Shown: positions 1 to 8,843, counted from the stretch's first letter. The stretch: DNA of 64,000 bases from an uncultured Lachnospiraceae bacterium (GCA_902801585.1 CADCIU010000004.1:124001-188000); one strand, 5' to 3'. The notes: a model not told the origin generated them from the sequence alone. Numbers and translations: made by a program.

Positions 1-1
1 T

Positions 2-2503
2 GATCCCGGTGATATCATCATTCTGCTCGGAGGCCGGACCGGACGAGACGGAATGGGAGGTGCCACCGGATCTTCCAAGGCACACAACGACCAGTCTCTC
101 ACAGAGTGCGGCGCGGAAGTCCAGAAGGGAAATGCGCCTACTGAACGCAAACTCCAGAGACTGTTCAGAAGGCCTGAAGTCTCCGCGATCATTAAGAAGT
201 GCAATGATTTCGGTGCGGGCGGCGTATCCGTGGCGATCGGCGAGCTGGCGGACGGACTCGAAGTCAATCTGGATCTGGTTCCCAAGAAGTACGAAGGCCT
301 GGACGGCACCGAGCTGGCAATTGCGGAATCCCAGGAGAGAATGGCTGTAGTCGTTGCGCCGCAGGACAAGGAGAAGTTCCTTGCATATGCAGCGCAGGAG
401 AATCTGGAGGCCACACCGGTCGCGGTCGTCACGAAAGAGCCCAGGCTTGTTCTCAACTGGAGAGGAAAACCCGTGGTCAATATCTCCAGGGCATTTCTGG
501 ACACCAACGGCGCACATCAGGAGACGGATGTGAGAGTGCTGATGCCCTCCGAGGAAGACAACTATCTCAATCAATTTGCCTCTGAAGGGGTAAAGGAAGT
601 GCTTGAGGACCGCAGAAGCAAGGAGCTGAGCGGAGAGGACTTTGACCATGCGCTCAAGGCCTCGCTTGCGGATCTCAACACATGTTCCCAGAAAGGGCTT
701 GTGGAGATGTTCGACGCCTCCATCGGCGCGGGGACTGTGGATATGCCCTACGGCGGCAAATATCAGCTGACGGAAACGCAGACTATGATCGCGAAGCTTC
801 CTGTCATGGGCGGCAAGACAGATACCGTCACAATGATGAGCTACGGTTTTGATCCCTATCTGAGTTCCTGGAGCCCCTATCACGGAGCAGTTTACGCAGT
901 GACAGAGTCGGTATCCAAAATAGTGGCGGCCGGCGGTGATTTCAGAAAGCTGCATCTGACTTTCCAGGAGTATTTCGGCAGGATGACCAAGGAGCCTTCC
1001 CGCTGGAGCCAGCCTTTCTCCGCCCTGCTCGGTTCCTATGACGCGCAGCTGGGCTTCGGGATCGGCAGTATCGGCGGCAAGGACAGTATGTCCGGTACAT
1101 TTAACGACATCGATGTGCCGCCGACGCTTGTCTCTTTTGCAGTGGATGTGGCCGATCTGAGCGATGTGATCACGCCCGAACTCAAAAAAGCGGGTGATAA
1201 ACTGGTACAGATCGATATTGAGAGAGATGAATATGACATCCCGGTCTACGACGATGTCTGCGCGATCTATGATACTGTGACATCCCTGATGAGAGAAGGC
1301 AGGGTGAAAGCTGCTTATGCGGTGGACTGCTACGGCGCAGCGCCTGCAGCGCTCAAGATGGCTTTCGGCAACGGATTCGGCATTACATTCGACGAGGACG
1401 TGCCTTTAAAGCATCTCTTCAGAAACCGCATCGGCGATCTGATCTTGGAAATGGATGCGGACTGCAGGGAGATCCTGGAAGAGAGGATCCCCGACAATTA
1501 CACGATCATCGGAACGGTGACACAAGCAGGAAAAGAGGCAGCCTTCAGGTGGCATGAAGCATCTGTCCCCGCTGCCGAGGCACTGGAGATCTGGAAGGCT
1601 CCCCTGGAGAAAGTATTCCCGTCCAAGTCTTCCGATGATCAGACAGTGATCGATACACCGATTTATGACAAGGGCAGCATCGCGGTATGCAGCCACAAGA
1701 TCGCGCAGCCCACTGTCTTCATTCCCGTATTCCCGGGCACCAACTGCGAATACGATACAGAAGCTGCATTCGAGGCGGCGGGTGCGAAGACGGTCACGAG
1801 AGTATTCACCAATCTCACTCCGCTGGAGATCCGCTCCAGCGTGGAAGCTTTTGCCGAGGCGATCAGAGAATCACAGATCATTATGTTCCCCGGCGGATTC
1901 TCTGCAGGTGATGAGCCGGACGGCAGCGCCAAGTTCTTTGCAACAGCATTCAGGAACGCTTTGATCGAGGAAGCTGTGGGTGATCTGCTCGTCAACCGAG
2001 ACGGACTGATCCTGGGCATCTGCAACGGTTTCCAGGCCCTGATCAAACTCGGACTGGTTCCGAACGGCGAGATCACCGGGCAGACGGAGGACTCTCCTAC
2101 ACTGACTTTCAATACCATAGGCCGTCATATCTCCAAGATGGCTTACACCAAAGTGGTCACCAATAAGTCGCCCTGGCTTATGGGTGCGCAGCTCGGAGGT
2201 GTATATACGAATCCGGCCTCTCACGGAGAGGGAAGATTTGTCGCCCCCAAAGAATGGATCGACAGACTGTTTGCGAACGGACAGGTCGCGACGCAGTACT
2301 GTGATCCGGAGGGACGGATCTCAATGGACGAAGAGTGGAATATCAACGGATCCTATGCAGCGATCGAAGGAATTACTTCTCCCGACGGAAGGATCCTGGG
2401 CAAGATGGCGCACTGTGAGAGAAAAGGCAGGGGCGTAAATCTCAATATTTACGGAGAGCAGGATCTCAGGCTCTTTGAGAGCGGGGTTCGCTATTTTCAA
2501 TAA
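2..2503 (+). CDS. purL: Phosphoribosylformylglycinamidine synthase, C-terminal two thirds (5' truncated by window)
   Basis: Converts FGAR, glutamine and ATP to FGAM in cytosolic de novo purine synthesis. The frame is open from base 2, so the gene begins outside the window; 833 residues are visible. The first residues form the glycine-rich GGRTGRDGMGGATGSSK stretch of the synthetase domain, followed by a second AIRS-like half (GIGSIGGKDSMSG). The end is a fused glutamine amidotransferase: FPGTNCEYDTEAAF, the nucleophile elbow LGICNGFQ with its Cys codon at 2021-2023, and the catalytic-site SHGEGRF with the His codon at 2222-2224. This is the long single-chain PurL architecture, not the split PurS/PurQ/PurL of bacilli. 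The last codons and stop resemble the first unit of a 16-bp tandem repeat that follows. Confidence 0.97.
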   Translation, partial: DPGDIIILLGGRTGRDGMGGATGSSKAHNDQSLTECGAEVQKGNAPTERKLQRLFRRPEVSAIIKKCNDFGAGGVSVAIGELADGLEVNLDLVPKKYEGLDGTELAIAESQERMAVVVAPQDKEKFLAYAAQENLEATPVAVVTKEPRLVLNWRGKPVVNISRAFLDTNGAHQETDVRVLMPSEEDNYLNQFASEGVKEVLEDRRSKELSGEDFDHALKASLADLNTCSQKGLVEMFDASIGAGTVDMPYGGKYQLTETQTMIAKLPVMGGKTDTVTMMSYGFDPYLSSWSPYHGAVYAVTESVSKIVAAGGDFRKLHLTFQEYFGRMTKEPSRWSQPFSALLGSYDAQLGFGIGSIGGKDSMSGTFNDIDVPPTLVSFAVDVADLSDVITPELKKAGDKLVQIDIERDEYDIPVYDDVCAIYDTVTSLMREGRVKAAYAVDCYGAAPAALKMAFGNGFGITFDEDVPLKHLFRNRIGDLILEMDADCREILEERIPDNYTIIGTVTQAGKEAAFRWHEASVPAAEALEIWKAPLEKVFPSKSSDDQTVIDTPIYDKGSIAVCSHKIAQPTVFIPVFPGTNCEYDTEAAFEAAGAKTVTRVFTNLTPLEIRSSVEAFAEAIRESQIIMFPGGFSAGDEPDGSAKFFATAFRNALIEEAVGDLLVNRDGLILGICNGFQALIKLGLVPNGEITGQTEDSPTLTFNTIGRHISKMAYTKVVTNKSPWLMGAQLGGVYTNPASHGEGRFVAPKEWIDRLFANGQVATQYCDPEGRISMDEEWNINGSYAAIEGITSPDGRILGKMAHCERKGRGVNLNIYGEQDLRLFESGVRYFQ

Positions 2504-2548
2504 CTGCTGACTTTAATAAACGCTGACTTCAATAGCCGCTGACTGCAG
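2490..2548 (+). repeat. 16-bp tandem repeat across the purL stop codon
   Basis: Two close 16-base units (GCTGACTTTAATAAAC at 2506-2521 and GCTGACTTCAATAGCC at 2522-2537) are followed by a partial one (2538-2548). The 16 bases before them (2490-2505), which contain the final purL codons and the TAA, match the same unit at 11 of 16 positions. It looks like local duplication of the gene end; no function is evident. Confidence 0.75.
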
Positions 2549-2550
2549 AT

Positions 2551-2584
2551 GGAGTGTGTGCGGGAGAATTCCCGCATGCGCTCC
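2551..2584 (+). other. Hairpin between purL and queH
   Basis: A 14-bp stem (GGAGTGTGTGCGGG pairing with CCCGCATGCGCTCC, three G-T wobbles) encloses a 6-base loop. No T-run follows, so it is not a classical terminator. It lies inside the longer possible queH reading frame and argues for the downstream start at 2618. Confidence 0.6.
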
Positions 2585-2617
2585 ATGTTTCACGCATTTG
2601 GGAGTACACAGAACGAA

Positions 2618-3313
2618 ATGAAACCGAATTACAGCAAGATCCTGGATAGGGAGCTGACGAAGATCCAAAACGCAGAAATGAACGGAGAAACTGCTCCGAC
2701 ACTCCTCCTGCACAGCTGCTGTGCCCCCTGCTCCAGTTACGTGCTGGAGTATCTCCGGGAATATTTCAAGATCACTGTTTTTTACTACAATCCCAATATT
2801 ACGGAAAGCAGCGAATACCGATACAGGCTCTCGGAGGAGAAAAAACTGATCGAGGCCTATAACCGGCAGGTGGAGCAGCAGGACTTCAGAGGTATGAATT
2901 CGACGCCGGCCGCCATGAAGATTGACATCTTGGAGGCGCCTTATGATCCGGAAAATTATCTCGAAGCTGTCAGGGGGTATGAAGACTGCCCGGAGAGGGG
3001 AGAACGCTGCGCGATCTGCTTTGGCATGAGACTGAGAAAAAGCGCGGAAGCCGCAGCGCGGGGAGGGTTCGACTTCTATACGACGACGCTGACCATAAGC
3101 CCCTTAAAGGATGCGGCGCTGCTCAATGAGATCGGCGCCGGAGCCGGCGAAGAGTTCGGCGTTCCTTTTCTGCCTTCTGACTTTAAGAAGAAAAACGGCT
3201 TTAAGAGATCGATCGAGCTGTCTGCGGAATTCGATCTGTACAGACAGAATTTCTGCGGCTGCCCCTTCTCAAAGAGGGATTCTCTTGCGCATTCCCCCGT
3301 CCATACAATATAA
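2618..3313 (+). CDS. queH: Epoxyqueuosine reductase QueH
   Basis: QueH performs the last step of queuosine synthesis, reducing epoxyqueuosine in the wobble position of tRNAs; it is the non-orthologous replacement of QueG (family knowledge, DUF208). Visible motifs are HSCCAPCSSYVLEYL near the N-terminus, YYNPNI, CPERGERCAICFGMRL in the middle and FCGCPFS at the end, the Cys-rich pattern that binds iron-sulfur and metal. Start: an upstream ATG at 2549 would run through a hairpin, whereas 2618 has GGGAG about 13 bases upstream and gives 231 residues (MKPNYSKIL). Its partner tgt lies 37 kb downstream; queC, queD, queE and queF are not in the window. The argS promoter is embedded in its 3' end. 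Confidence 0.93.
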   Translation: MKPNYSKILDRELTKIQNAEMNGETAPTLLLHSCCAPCSSYVLEYLREYFKITVFYYNPNITESSEYRYRLSEEKKLIEAYNRQVEQQDFRGMNSTPAAMKIDILEAPYDPENYLEAVRGYEDCPERGERCAICFGMRLRKSAEAAARGGFDFYTTTLTISPLKDAALLNEIGAGAGEEFGVPFLPSDFKKKNGFKRSIELSAEFDLYRQNFCGCPFSKRDSLAHSPVHTI

Positions 3314-3314
3314 T
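3285..3314 (+). promoter_or_regulatory. Predicted sigma-A promoter for argS
   Basis: TTGCGC (3285-3290), 18-base spacer, TATAAT (3309-3314). The -10 box overlaps the queH stop codon, so argS can be transcribed independently. Confidence 0.55.
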
Positions 3315-3348
3315 CATTTTCAACTACAGCATAGACAAGGAGAAAAAT

Positions 3349-5121
3349 GTGGAAAAATTTCTGAATCTGATCTCGAAAGAGATGGAAAAGGCATTTGAGT
3401 CTGCCGGCTATGACGCGGAACTGGGCAAAGTGACTGTCTCCAACCGCCCTGACCTGTGTGAGTATCAGTGCAACGGCGCGATGGCCGGTGCCAAGAGATA
3501 CCATAAGGCACCGATCATGATCGCGGGCGATGTAGCTGCGCAGCTCGGGAATTCGGATGTATTTAAATCCGTAGAGGCTGTTAAGCCCGGTTTTTTGAAC
3601 CTTAAGATTAAGGAATCGTTCCTGACCTCTTATCTGCGGGAGATGAGAACGCATGAGAAGTTCGGGCTCGAGATGCCGCAAAAGCCTGTCTCCATGATCC
3701 TGGATTACGGCGGACCCAACGTCGCCAAACCGCTTCATGTAGGTCATCTTCGCAGCGCGGTGATCGGAGAGGCCGTCAAGAGGATCGCCAGATATCACGG
3801 CGAAAATGTGATCGGCGATATTCATCTGGGCGACTGGGGCCTTCAGATGGGCCTTGTCATCACGGAAGTATCCAAGAGACAGCCGGACCTGTGCTATTTT
3901 GACCCCGCATTTGACGGCGAATACCCTGAAGAGGCTCCTTTTACGGTCTCGGAACTGGAGGAGATCTACCCGACTGCCAGCAAAAAGTCCAAGGAAGATC
4001 CCGAGTATTATGCTGAGGCTATGGCCAACACGCACAAACTGCAGGAAGGTGACCGCGGACTTCGCGCCCTGTGGCAGAAGATCATTGATGTCTCCGTTGC
4101 GGATATGAAGAAAAACTACGCCAATCTCGACGTGGACTTTGATCTGTGGTGGGGAGAATCCACGGTACATGACGCCATTCCGGGGATGGTGCAGGAAATG
4201 AAAGAGAAAGGTCTTGCCTATGAATCCGGCGGCGCTCTCGTAGTGGATGTGGCAAAGGACAGTGACACAAGGGAAATTCCGCCCTGCATTATCTTAAAAT
4301 CCGACGGCGCCGCGCTCTACACCACGACAGATCTGGCTACGATCTCAGAGCGCGAAAGACTCTTTCATCCCGACCAGATCATTTATATAACCGACAAGCG
4401 GCAGGAACTGCATTTCCAACAGGTCTTCAGGACCGCGGAAAAGTGCGGGCTGATCCCTGAAAATACGGTCCTGCGCCACATCGGATTCGGCACCATGAAC
4501 GGCAAGGACGGAAAGCCCTTCAAGACGAGAGACGGCGGTGTGATGAAGCTGTCTGATCTGATCCGTGATATCGGAGACGAGATGCGCCGTAAGATCGCTT
4601 CCAATCCGGAGATCGGAGAGGAGGAAGCGGAGAAGACTGCCCGTCAGGTGGCGCTGGCTGCTCTCAAATACGGGGATCTGTCCAATCAGGCTTCGAAAGA
4701 TTATATTTTTGATATCGAGAGATTCACTTCTTTCGAGGGTGATACCGGTCCCTACATTCTCTATACGATCGTCAGGATCAAGTCGATCCTGGCCAAATAT
4801 GCGGCATCTGCAGGTGCCAAGCCGGTGGAGGAATGCGAGATCGGACTTGCCGGGAGCAAGGCGGAGAAGGATCTTATGACGGATCTTGCAGGATTTAACG
4901 CGATGATGGACAGCGCGTTTTATGAGATCGCGCCCCACAAGGTCTGCTCCTACATTTATCAGCTGTCCAATGATTTCAACAGCTTTTACCACTCCACGCG
5001 AATACTTGCGGAAGAGGATGCTGCACGCAAAGAGAGCTGGATCGCACTTCTTTCACTGACGCTTGATATCCTGAGTGCATGTATCGGTGTTTTGGGATTC
5101 ACTGCACCTGACAGAATGTGA
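3349..5121 (+). CDS. argS: Arginyl-tRNA synthetase
   Basis: Charges tRNA-Arg with arginine in the cytosol. The 590-residue protein has the N-terminal tRNA-binding domain (residues 1-100), the class I signature PNVAKPLHVGHLRSAVIG with HVGH at about 129-132, the ArgRS-type loop KPFKTRDGGVMKLSDL in place of a canonical KMSKS, and a helical DALR anticodon-binding domain at the end (SNDFNSFYHSTRIL). Start is GTG at 3349, preceded by AAGGAG at 3337-3342; the ATG at 3347 is out of frame. A promoter sits directly upstream. Length is normal for the family. Confidence 0.97.
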   Translation: MEKFLNLISKEMEKAFESAGYDAELGKVTVSNRPDLCEYQCNGAMAGAKRYHKAPIMIAGDVAAQLGNSDVFKSVEAVKPGFLNLKIKESFLTSYLREMRTHEKFGLEMPQKPVSMILDYGGPNVAKPLHVGHLRSAVIGEAVKRIARYHGENVIGDIHLGDWGLQMGLVITEVSKRQPDLCYFDPAFDGEYPEEAPFTVSELEEIYPTASKKSKEDPEYYAEAMANTHKLQEGDRGLRALWQKIIDVSVADMKKNYANLDVDFDLWWGESTVHDAIPGMVQEMKEKGLAYESGGALVVDVAKDSDTREIPPCIILKSDGAALYTTTDLATISERERLFHPDQIIYITDKRQELHFQQVFRTAEKCGLIPENTVLRHIGFGTMNGKDGKPFKTRDGGVMKLSDLIRDIGDEMRRKIASNPEIGEEEAEKTARQVALAALKYGDLSNQASKDYIFDIERFTSFEGDTGPYILYTIVRIKSILAKYAASAGAKPVEECEIGLAGSKAEKDLMTDLAGFNAMMDSAFYEIAPHKVCSYIYQLSNDFNSFYHSTRILAEEDAARKESWIALLSLTLDILSACIGVLGFTAPDRM

Positions 5122-5140
5122 CGCGCAGATGTTTCCCTGA

Positions 5141-5169
5141 TTTACAGACATGGCAAAAAGTGCTATTTT
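5141..5169 (+). promoter_or_regulatory. Predicted promoter of the dap cluster
   Basis: TTTACA (5141-5146), 17-base spacer ending in TGC, TATTTT (5164-5169). It resembles an extended -10 promoter and lies about 50 bases before the first gene of the cluster. Confidence 0.45.
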
Positions 5170-5216
5170 GAAAGGGATATTAGTAAATAACGCATACATA
5201 TTAATGGAGATTCGTT

Positions 5217-5714
5217 ATGGCTTCCGGAAAAGTTATGATCTTTATGGGCGGTGGATACGGAAAATCCGCTGCGGCGATGGGAATTGCCGTAAAAAGAGCT
5301 TCCGAAAATGAACGCATAGTCGTTATTCAGTTTCTTAAAGGCAAAGGAATTACCGACAGTGAGTTTGCAAAACGCCTTGAACCTGAGATCAAAATGTTCA
5401 GATTTGAAAAATCAGAGATCGATTACAAGGACCGGACACCCGAAGAGCAGAAAGAAGCGGCGGTCAATATCCGGAACGGTCTGAATTTCGCGAGGAAAGT
5501 CCTGGCGACGGGGGAGTGTGATCTGCTCATTCTCGACGAAGTACTTGAAGTAGTCAATATCGGGATCATCTCCGTGGACGACCTGAAAGAATTGGTAGAA
5601 TCGGGAAACGACACGGATGTGATCATTACCGGAAGCGAAATGAACGTGGAAGTCTGCAGTTTTGCCGACAAGATCTCCGAGATCGGCAACATGCAGTTTA
5701 AGAATTTTGAATAG
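5217..5714 (+). CDS. CobA/CobO/BtuR-like ATP:corrinoid adenosyltransferase family protein
   Basis: The 165-residue protein has the outline of P-loop corrinoid adenosyltransferases: an N-terminal nucleotide-binding loop, the IVVIQFLKGKG strand-turn, an aspartate motif LLILDEVLEVVNIGIIS and a late VIITGSE. Family members adenosylate cob(I)alamin or cobyrinate. The loop here is GGGYGKSAAAMG, whereas the usual form is GxGKGKTTAA, so the central Lys-Gly is Tyr-Gly. It is also shorter than typical CobA (about 190 residues). No other cobalamin gene is nearby; dapA follows 9 bases later, preceded by AGGAGG overlapping its end. Real corrinoid work versus a reassigned nucleotide-binding role cannot be decided from sequence. 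Confidence 0.72.
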   Translation: MASGKVMIFMGGGYGKSAAAMGIAVKRASENERIVVIQFLKGKGITDSEFAKRLEPEIKMFRFEKSEIDYKDRTPEEQKEAAVNIRNGLNFARKVLATGECDLLILDEVLEVVNIGIISVDDLKELVESGNDTDVIITGSEMNVEVCSFADKISEIGNMQFKNFE

Positions 5715-5723
5715 GAGGAAGAA

Positions 5724-6614
5724 ATGGCAGTATTCAAAGGTTCTGCAGTGGCGATCGTAACACCTTTTAAAGAGACGGATCAGTCAGTCAATTACGACGC
5801 GTTTGCGGATATTATCGATTATCAGATCGATCACGGGACCGATGCGATCGTAGTATGCGGATCCACCGGTGAAGCGGCGACAATGTCCGAAGAGGAGCAT
5901 CTGCAGGTATGCAAATTCTGTATCGATCACGTGAAGGGAAGAGTACCCGTTATCGCCGGCACAGGTTCCAACAGAACGCTCACCGCGATCGAACTCTCTA
6001 AAGAAGTGGCCGGATACGGCGCAGACGGACTTCTTCTGATCTCCCCTTATTACAATAAGGGGACGCAGGAGGGTGTCTACGGGCACTTTAAGATGACTGC
6101 GGACGCAGTACCCGGAACACCGGTCATTCTCTACAACGTACCGAGCAGGACAGGAGGCAATGTACTCCCCCAGACGGTCGCGCGTCTTGTAAAGGATGTT
6201 CCCAATATCGTCGGGATCAAGGAAGCCAGCGGTGATATCAGCCAGATCGTGAAGCTCATGACTATTTGCGACGGCAATATCGATCTCTATTCGGGCAATG
6301 ACGACCAGGTCGTGCCGCTTCTGTCCATGGGCGGGATCGGTGTCATCTCCGTTGTCGCGAATGTGGCTCCTAAGGCTATGCATGATATGTGCTATAAGTT
6401 CTTCGACGGCGACGTGAAGGGCGCGGCGAAGCTTCAGAGGGATACACATGAGCTCTTCGAGGCACTGTTCAGTGAGGTCAATCCGATCCCCGTCAAGAAG
6501 GCCGTGAATCTACTTGGCCAGAATGCCGGAGTGCTCCGCATGCCGCTGACAGAGCTGACACCTGCCAATACAGAGAAGCTTCGCAAGGCAATGCAGAATT
6601 TCGGACTGATCTGA
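5724..6614 (+). CDS. dapA: 4-Hydroxy-tetrahydrodipicolinate synthase
   Basis: Condenses pyruvate with aspartate semialdehyde, the first committed step to DAP and lysine. The 296-residue TIM-barrel has the pyruvate-binding GSTGEAATMS loop, YNVPSRTG with the active-site Tyr, and the Schiff-base lysine in VGIKEASGD (about residue 166). A strong AGGAGG lies 6 bases before the ATG. Second gene of the dap cluster; its substrate would come from lysC and asd, both elsewhere in the window. The stop codon falls in the first unit of an 11-bp triplicate. Confidence 0.98.
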   Translation: MAVFKGSAVAIVTPFKETDQSVNYDAFADIIDYQIDHGTDAIVVCGSTGEAATMSEEEHLQVCKFCIDHVKGRVPVIAGTGSNRTLTAIELSKEVAGYGADGLLLISPYYNKGTQEGVYGHFKMTADAVPGTPVILYNVPSRTGGNVLPQTVARLVKDVPNIVGIKEASGDISQIVKLMTICDGNIDLYSGNDDQVVPLLSMGGIGVISVVANVAPKAMHDMCYKFFDGDVKGAAKLQRDTHELFEALFSEVNPIPVKKAVNLLGQNAGVLRMPLTELTPANTEKLRKAMQNFGLI

Positions 6615-6641
6615 AGGAAATCTGCACGGGATCTGCAAACA
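6609..6641 (+). repeat. 11-bp triplicate including the dapA stop codon
   Basis: ATCTGAAGGAA (6609-6619, containing the TGA), ATCTGCACGGG (6620-6630) and ATCTGCAAACA (6631-6641) are head-to-tail. They share ATCTG(A/C)A and diverge after it. Confidence 0.6.
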
Positions 6642-6665
6642 AACGGTTTCGAAATGGAGGAAAAA

Positions 6666-7418
6666 ATGGTCAGAATCATTTTACACGGCTGCAGCGGCAG
6701 AATGGGCCATATTATCACTGAGATCTGTGCGGAAGACGACCAGGTTCAGATTGTGGCCGGCGTGGATGCTTTCGGAGATGCATACGCAGATTATCCGGTC
6801 TTCCGGAAACCGGAAGAGTGTCCCGAAGCGGATGTCGTCATTGACTTTTCGACAGCTGCTGCCATGGACAGCCTGCTTACTTACTGTGCCGGGAAAAAGC
6901 TTCCGGTCATCGTCTGTACGACCGGGCTTTCGGAGGAACAGACCGCTCTGCTTCATAAGACAGCCGAAATGACTGCCGTTCTCAAATCCGCCAACATGTC
7001 GGTGGGGATCAATCTGATCGAATCTCTGCTCGCACAGGCAGCTCCCAAGCTGGCTGCCGCAGGCTTCGATATTGAGATCGTGGAAAAGCATCACAACCAG
7101 AAGGTGGATGCGCCCAGCGGCACGGCTCTGGCGCTTGCCGACGCTGTCAACAAGTCTCTTGCAGAGCCGTATGAGTATGTATATGACCGCTCCTCAAGAC
7201 GGGCGAAGCGTCCTGTCAACGAGATCGGGATCTCTGCGGTGCGCGGCGGATCCATCGTCGGTGATCACGATGTGATCTTTGCAGGAAAAGATGAAGTGAT
7301 CACTTTATCCCACAGAGCATACAGCAGAGCCGTTTTCGGCAAAGGTGCTGTTGAGGCGGCTAAGTTCCTTGCAGGAAAGGGACCCGGTCTGTACACAATG
7401 AGCGACGTTCTGCGCTGA
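6666..7418 (+). CDS. dapB: 4-Hydroxy-tetrahydrodipicolinate reductase
   Basis: NAD(P)H-dependent reduction of the DapA product in the DAP/lysine pathway. The 250-residue protein starts with the dinucleotide fold HGCSGRMGH and contains the signature EKHHNQKVDAPSGTALA, with its catalytic His-His and Lys. The start is placed at 6666 because GGAGG (6656-6660) sits 5 bases upstream; the ATG at 6654 overlaps this site. The gene is somewhat short but complete, ending FLAGKGPGLYTMSDVL as usual. hisA-like starts 7 bases after the stop. Confidence 0.97.
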   Translation: MVRIILHGCSGRMGHIITEICAEDDQVQIVAGVDAFGDAYADYPVFRKPEECPEADVVIDFSTAAAMDSLLTYCAGKKLPVIVCTTGLSEEQTALLHKTAEMTAVLKSANMSVGINLIESLLAQAAPKLAAAGFDIEIVEKHHNQKVDAPSGTALALADAVNKSLAEPYEYVYDRSSRRAKRPVNEIGISAVRGGSIVGDHDVIFAGKDEVITLSHRAYSRAVFGKGAVEAAKFLAGKGPGLYTMSDVLR

Positions 7419-7425
7419 AAACGAT

Positions 7426-8250
7426 ATGCGGATCAGACCTTGCATTGATATTCACAACGGAAAAGTCAAGCAGATCGTCGGCGGAACGCTCAAGGACAGC
7501 GGCAGGGAGTCTGCAGGCACGGCGCAGGAGAATTTTGTCGCCGACAAAAATGCGGACTATTTTGCCTCTATCTACCGGGAGAAGGGGCTTTCAGGAGGAC
7601 ATATTATCCTCCTCAACCCGGTGCGGGAAGCAGAAGCTTATCAGGCAGATCTTGCGCAGGCGCATGCGGCGCTGGCAGCCTTTCCGGGAGGCATGCAGAT
7701 CGGCGGAGGCATTACACCCGCCGGCGCCGGGAAGTTTCTTGATGCGGGCGCCTCTCATGTCATTGTGACATCTTATGTGTTTCGCGAAGGAGTGCTCAGT
7801 GAGGCTGCACTTGCCGAAATGATCCGTGCTGTCGGAACGAAACGGCTTGTTCTGGATCTGAGCTGCCGCAGGAGAGAAGACGGTAGTTATGCGGTCGTGA
7901 CGGACAGGTGGCAGAAGTTTACGGACCTTGTGATATGTGATGAGACCCTGTCACGCCTCAGCAGCCGGTGCGATGAATTTCTGATCCATGCGGCCGATGT
8001 GGAAGGAAAGCGGTCCGGCATCGAGCGGGAGCTGGTATCGATCCTTGGCAGCTGGCAGAGAAAGAGCGGATTTCCGGTCACGTATGCCGGCGGTGTCCAC
8101 AGTCTTCGCGATATCGATCTGATCCGGAATCTGTCCGGCGGGAAGATGGATGTCACAGCGGGGAGCGCTCTCGATCTGTTCGGAGGAGATCTGTCATTGG
8201 ATGATTTAGTGCGGGCAGCTGCACAAGGAAGTGACTCTTTGTCAAAATAG
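7426..8250 (+). CDS. hisA: HisA-like ProFAR isomerase, eukaryotic type
   Basis: The 274-residue barrel begins MRIRPCIDIHNGKVKQIVGG and continues with GGHIILLNP, MQIGGGITPAGAGKFLDAGASHVIVTS and VTYAGGVHSL. This matches the eukaryotic/plant HIS6 form of phosphoribosylformimino-5-aminoimidazole carboxamide ribotide isomerase (histidine step 4) better than the shorter bacterial HisA (about 245 residues). It is the only his gene in the window, starts 7 bases after dapB without a clear ribosome binding site, and probably depends on dap cluster transcription. A strong bidirectional terminator follows. Assignment to the eukaryote-like subfamily is from motif memory and should be tested by a profile search. 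Confidence 0.88.
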   Translation: MRIRPCIDIHNGKVKQIVGGTLKDSGRESAGTAQENFVADKNADYFASIYREKGLSGGHIILLNPVREAEAYQADLAQAHAALAAFPGGMQIGGGITPAGAGKFLDAGASHVIVTSYVFREGVLSEAALAEMIRAVGTKRLVLDLSCRRREDGSYAVVTDRWQKFTDLVICDETLSRLSSRCDEFLIHAADVEGKRSGIERELVSILGSWQRKSGFPVTYAGGVHSLRDIDLIRNLSGGKMDVTAGSALDLFGGDLSLDDLVRAAAQGSDSLSK

Positions 8251-8271
8251 AGCTGCCTTGATATGAAAGCA

Positions 8272-8318
8272 AAAACAGGCAAGGGCTGCTGTATCAGAAG
8301 ATACAACAGCCCTGTTTT
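8272..8318. terminator. Bidirectional intrinsic terminator between hisA and csp
   Basis: GGCTGCTGTATC pairs with GATACAACAGCC around an AGAA loop (one mismatch), flanked by an A-run on the left and CTGTTTT on the right, so it can end both convergent transcripts. Confidence 0.8.
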
Positions 8319-8383
8319 AATCTTATTTGGATATTTTGTATTATTTAGATTTTGATTCCGGTCCGCTTCCGGAATCATTATAC

Positions 8384-8584
8384 TCAAAGCTTTGTCACGT
8401 TGACGGCCTGAGGTCCTTTCTGTCCCTGGATCACATCGAACTCCACTTCCTGACCTTCTTCAAGAGATTTAAATCCCTCGCCGTTAATTCCCGTATAGTG
8501 TACAAAAACATCGTTTCCCTCAGAATCGCTGATGAAACCGAACCCACGCTGATTGTTAAAACGTCTGACTATACCTTTACTCAT
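8384..8584 (-). CDS. csp: Cold shock protein, CspA family
   Basis: A 66-residue single OB-fold RNA chaperone. The two RNA-binding motifs RGFGFIS and VFVHYT are visible, and the protein ends [10 protein letters not shown] as usual. The minus-strand start has GGAGGT 8-9 bases upstream (complement of 8591-8596). The 5' leader contains a 16-bp duplication. Convergent with hisA and divergent from the YerC-like gene; cold shock genes usually have long structured leaders, but no promoter could be fixed with confidence here. Confidence 0.97.
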   Translation of the reverse strand: MSKGIVRRFNNQRGFGFISDSEGNDVFVHYTGINGEGFKSLEEGQEVEFDVIQGQKGPQAVNVTKL

Positions 8585-8606
8585 GCTGTTACCTCCAAAC
8601 TCTGAT

Positions 8607-8638
8607 GTATTCGATCGCTGCAGTATTCGATCAGCGGA
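8607..8638. repeat. 16-bp direct duplication in the csp leader
   Basis: GTATTCGATCGCTGCA (8607-8622) is followed directly by GTATTCGATCAGCGGA (8623-8638); the first ten bases are identical. Confidence 0.6.
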
Positions 8639-8769
8639 TACAAAAAACCGCGATCAATTTGTGCAACATTATCAAAATATCACAGCTAATCTTAAAAGTA
8701 AAGTGTCAAAATCAATAAACGATATAACGTAAAGAGGCAAACATACTGCCAAATACGGGGGCAAAAGGC

Positions 8770-8798
8770 TTTACTTTAGAACTTTACAATGCTAAAAT
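8770..8798 (+). promoter_or_regulatory. Predicted promoter for the YerC-like gene
   Basis: TTTACT (8770-8775), 17-base spacer, TAAAAT (8793-8798), 45 bases before the ATG. Confidence 0.4.
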
Positions 8799-8843
8799 AT
8801 TCTGTACAGGGTTACTAATTACTGGAAAAAGGGAGTACGGGGT

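Noticed and set aside
2551..2584. Intrinsic terminator after purL
   Set aside because: Good stem but no T-run after it, and queH has no clear promoter of its own.
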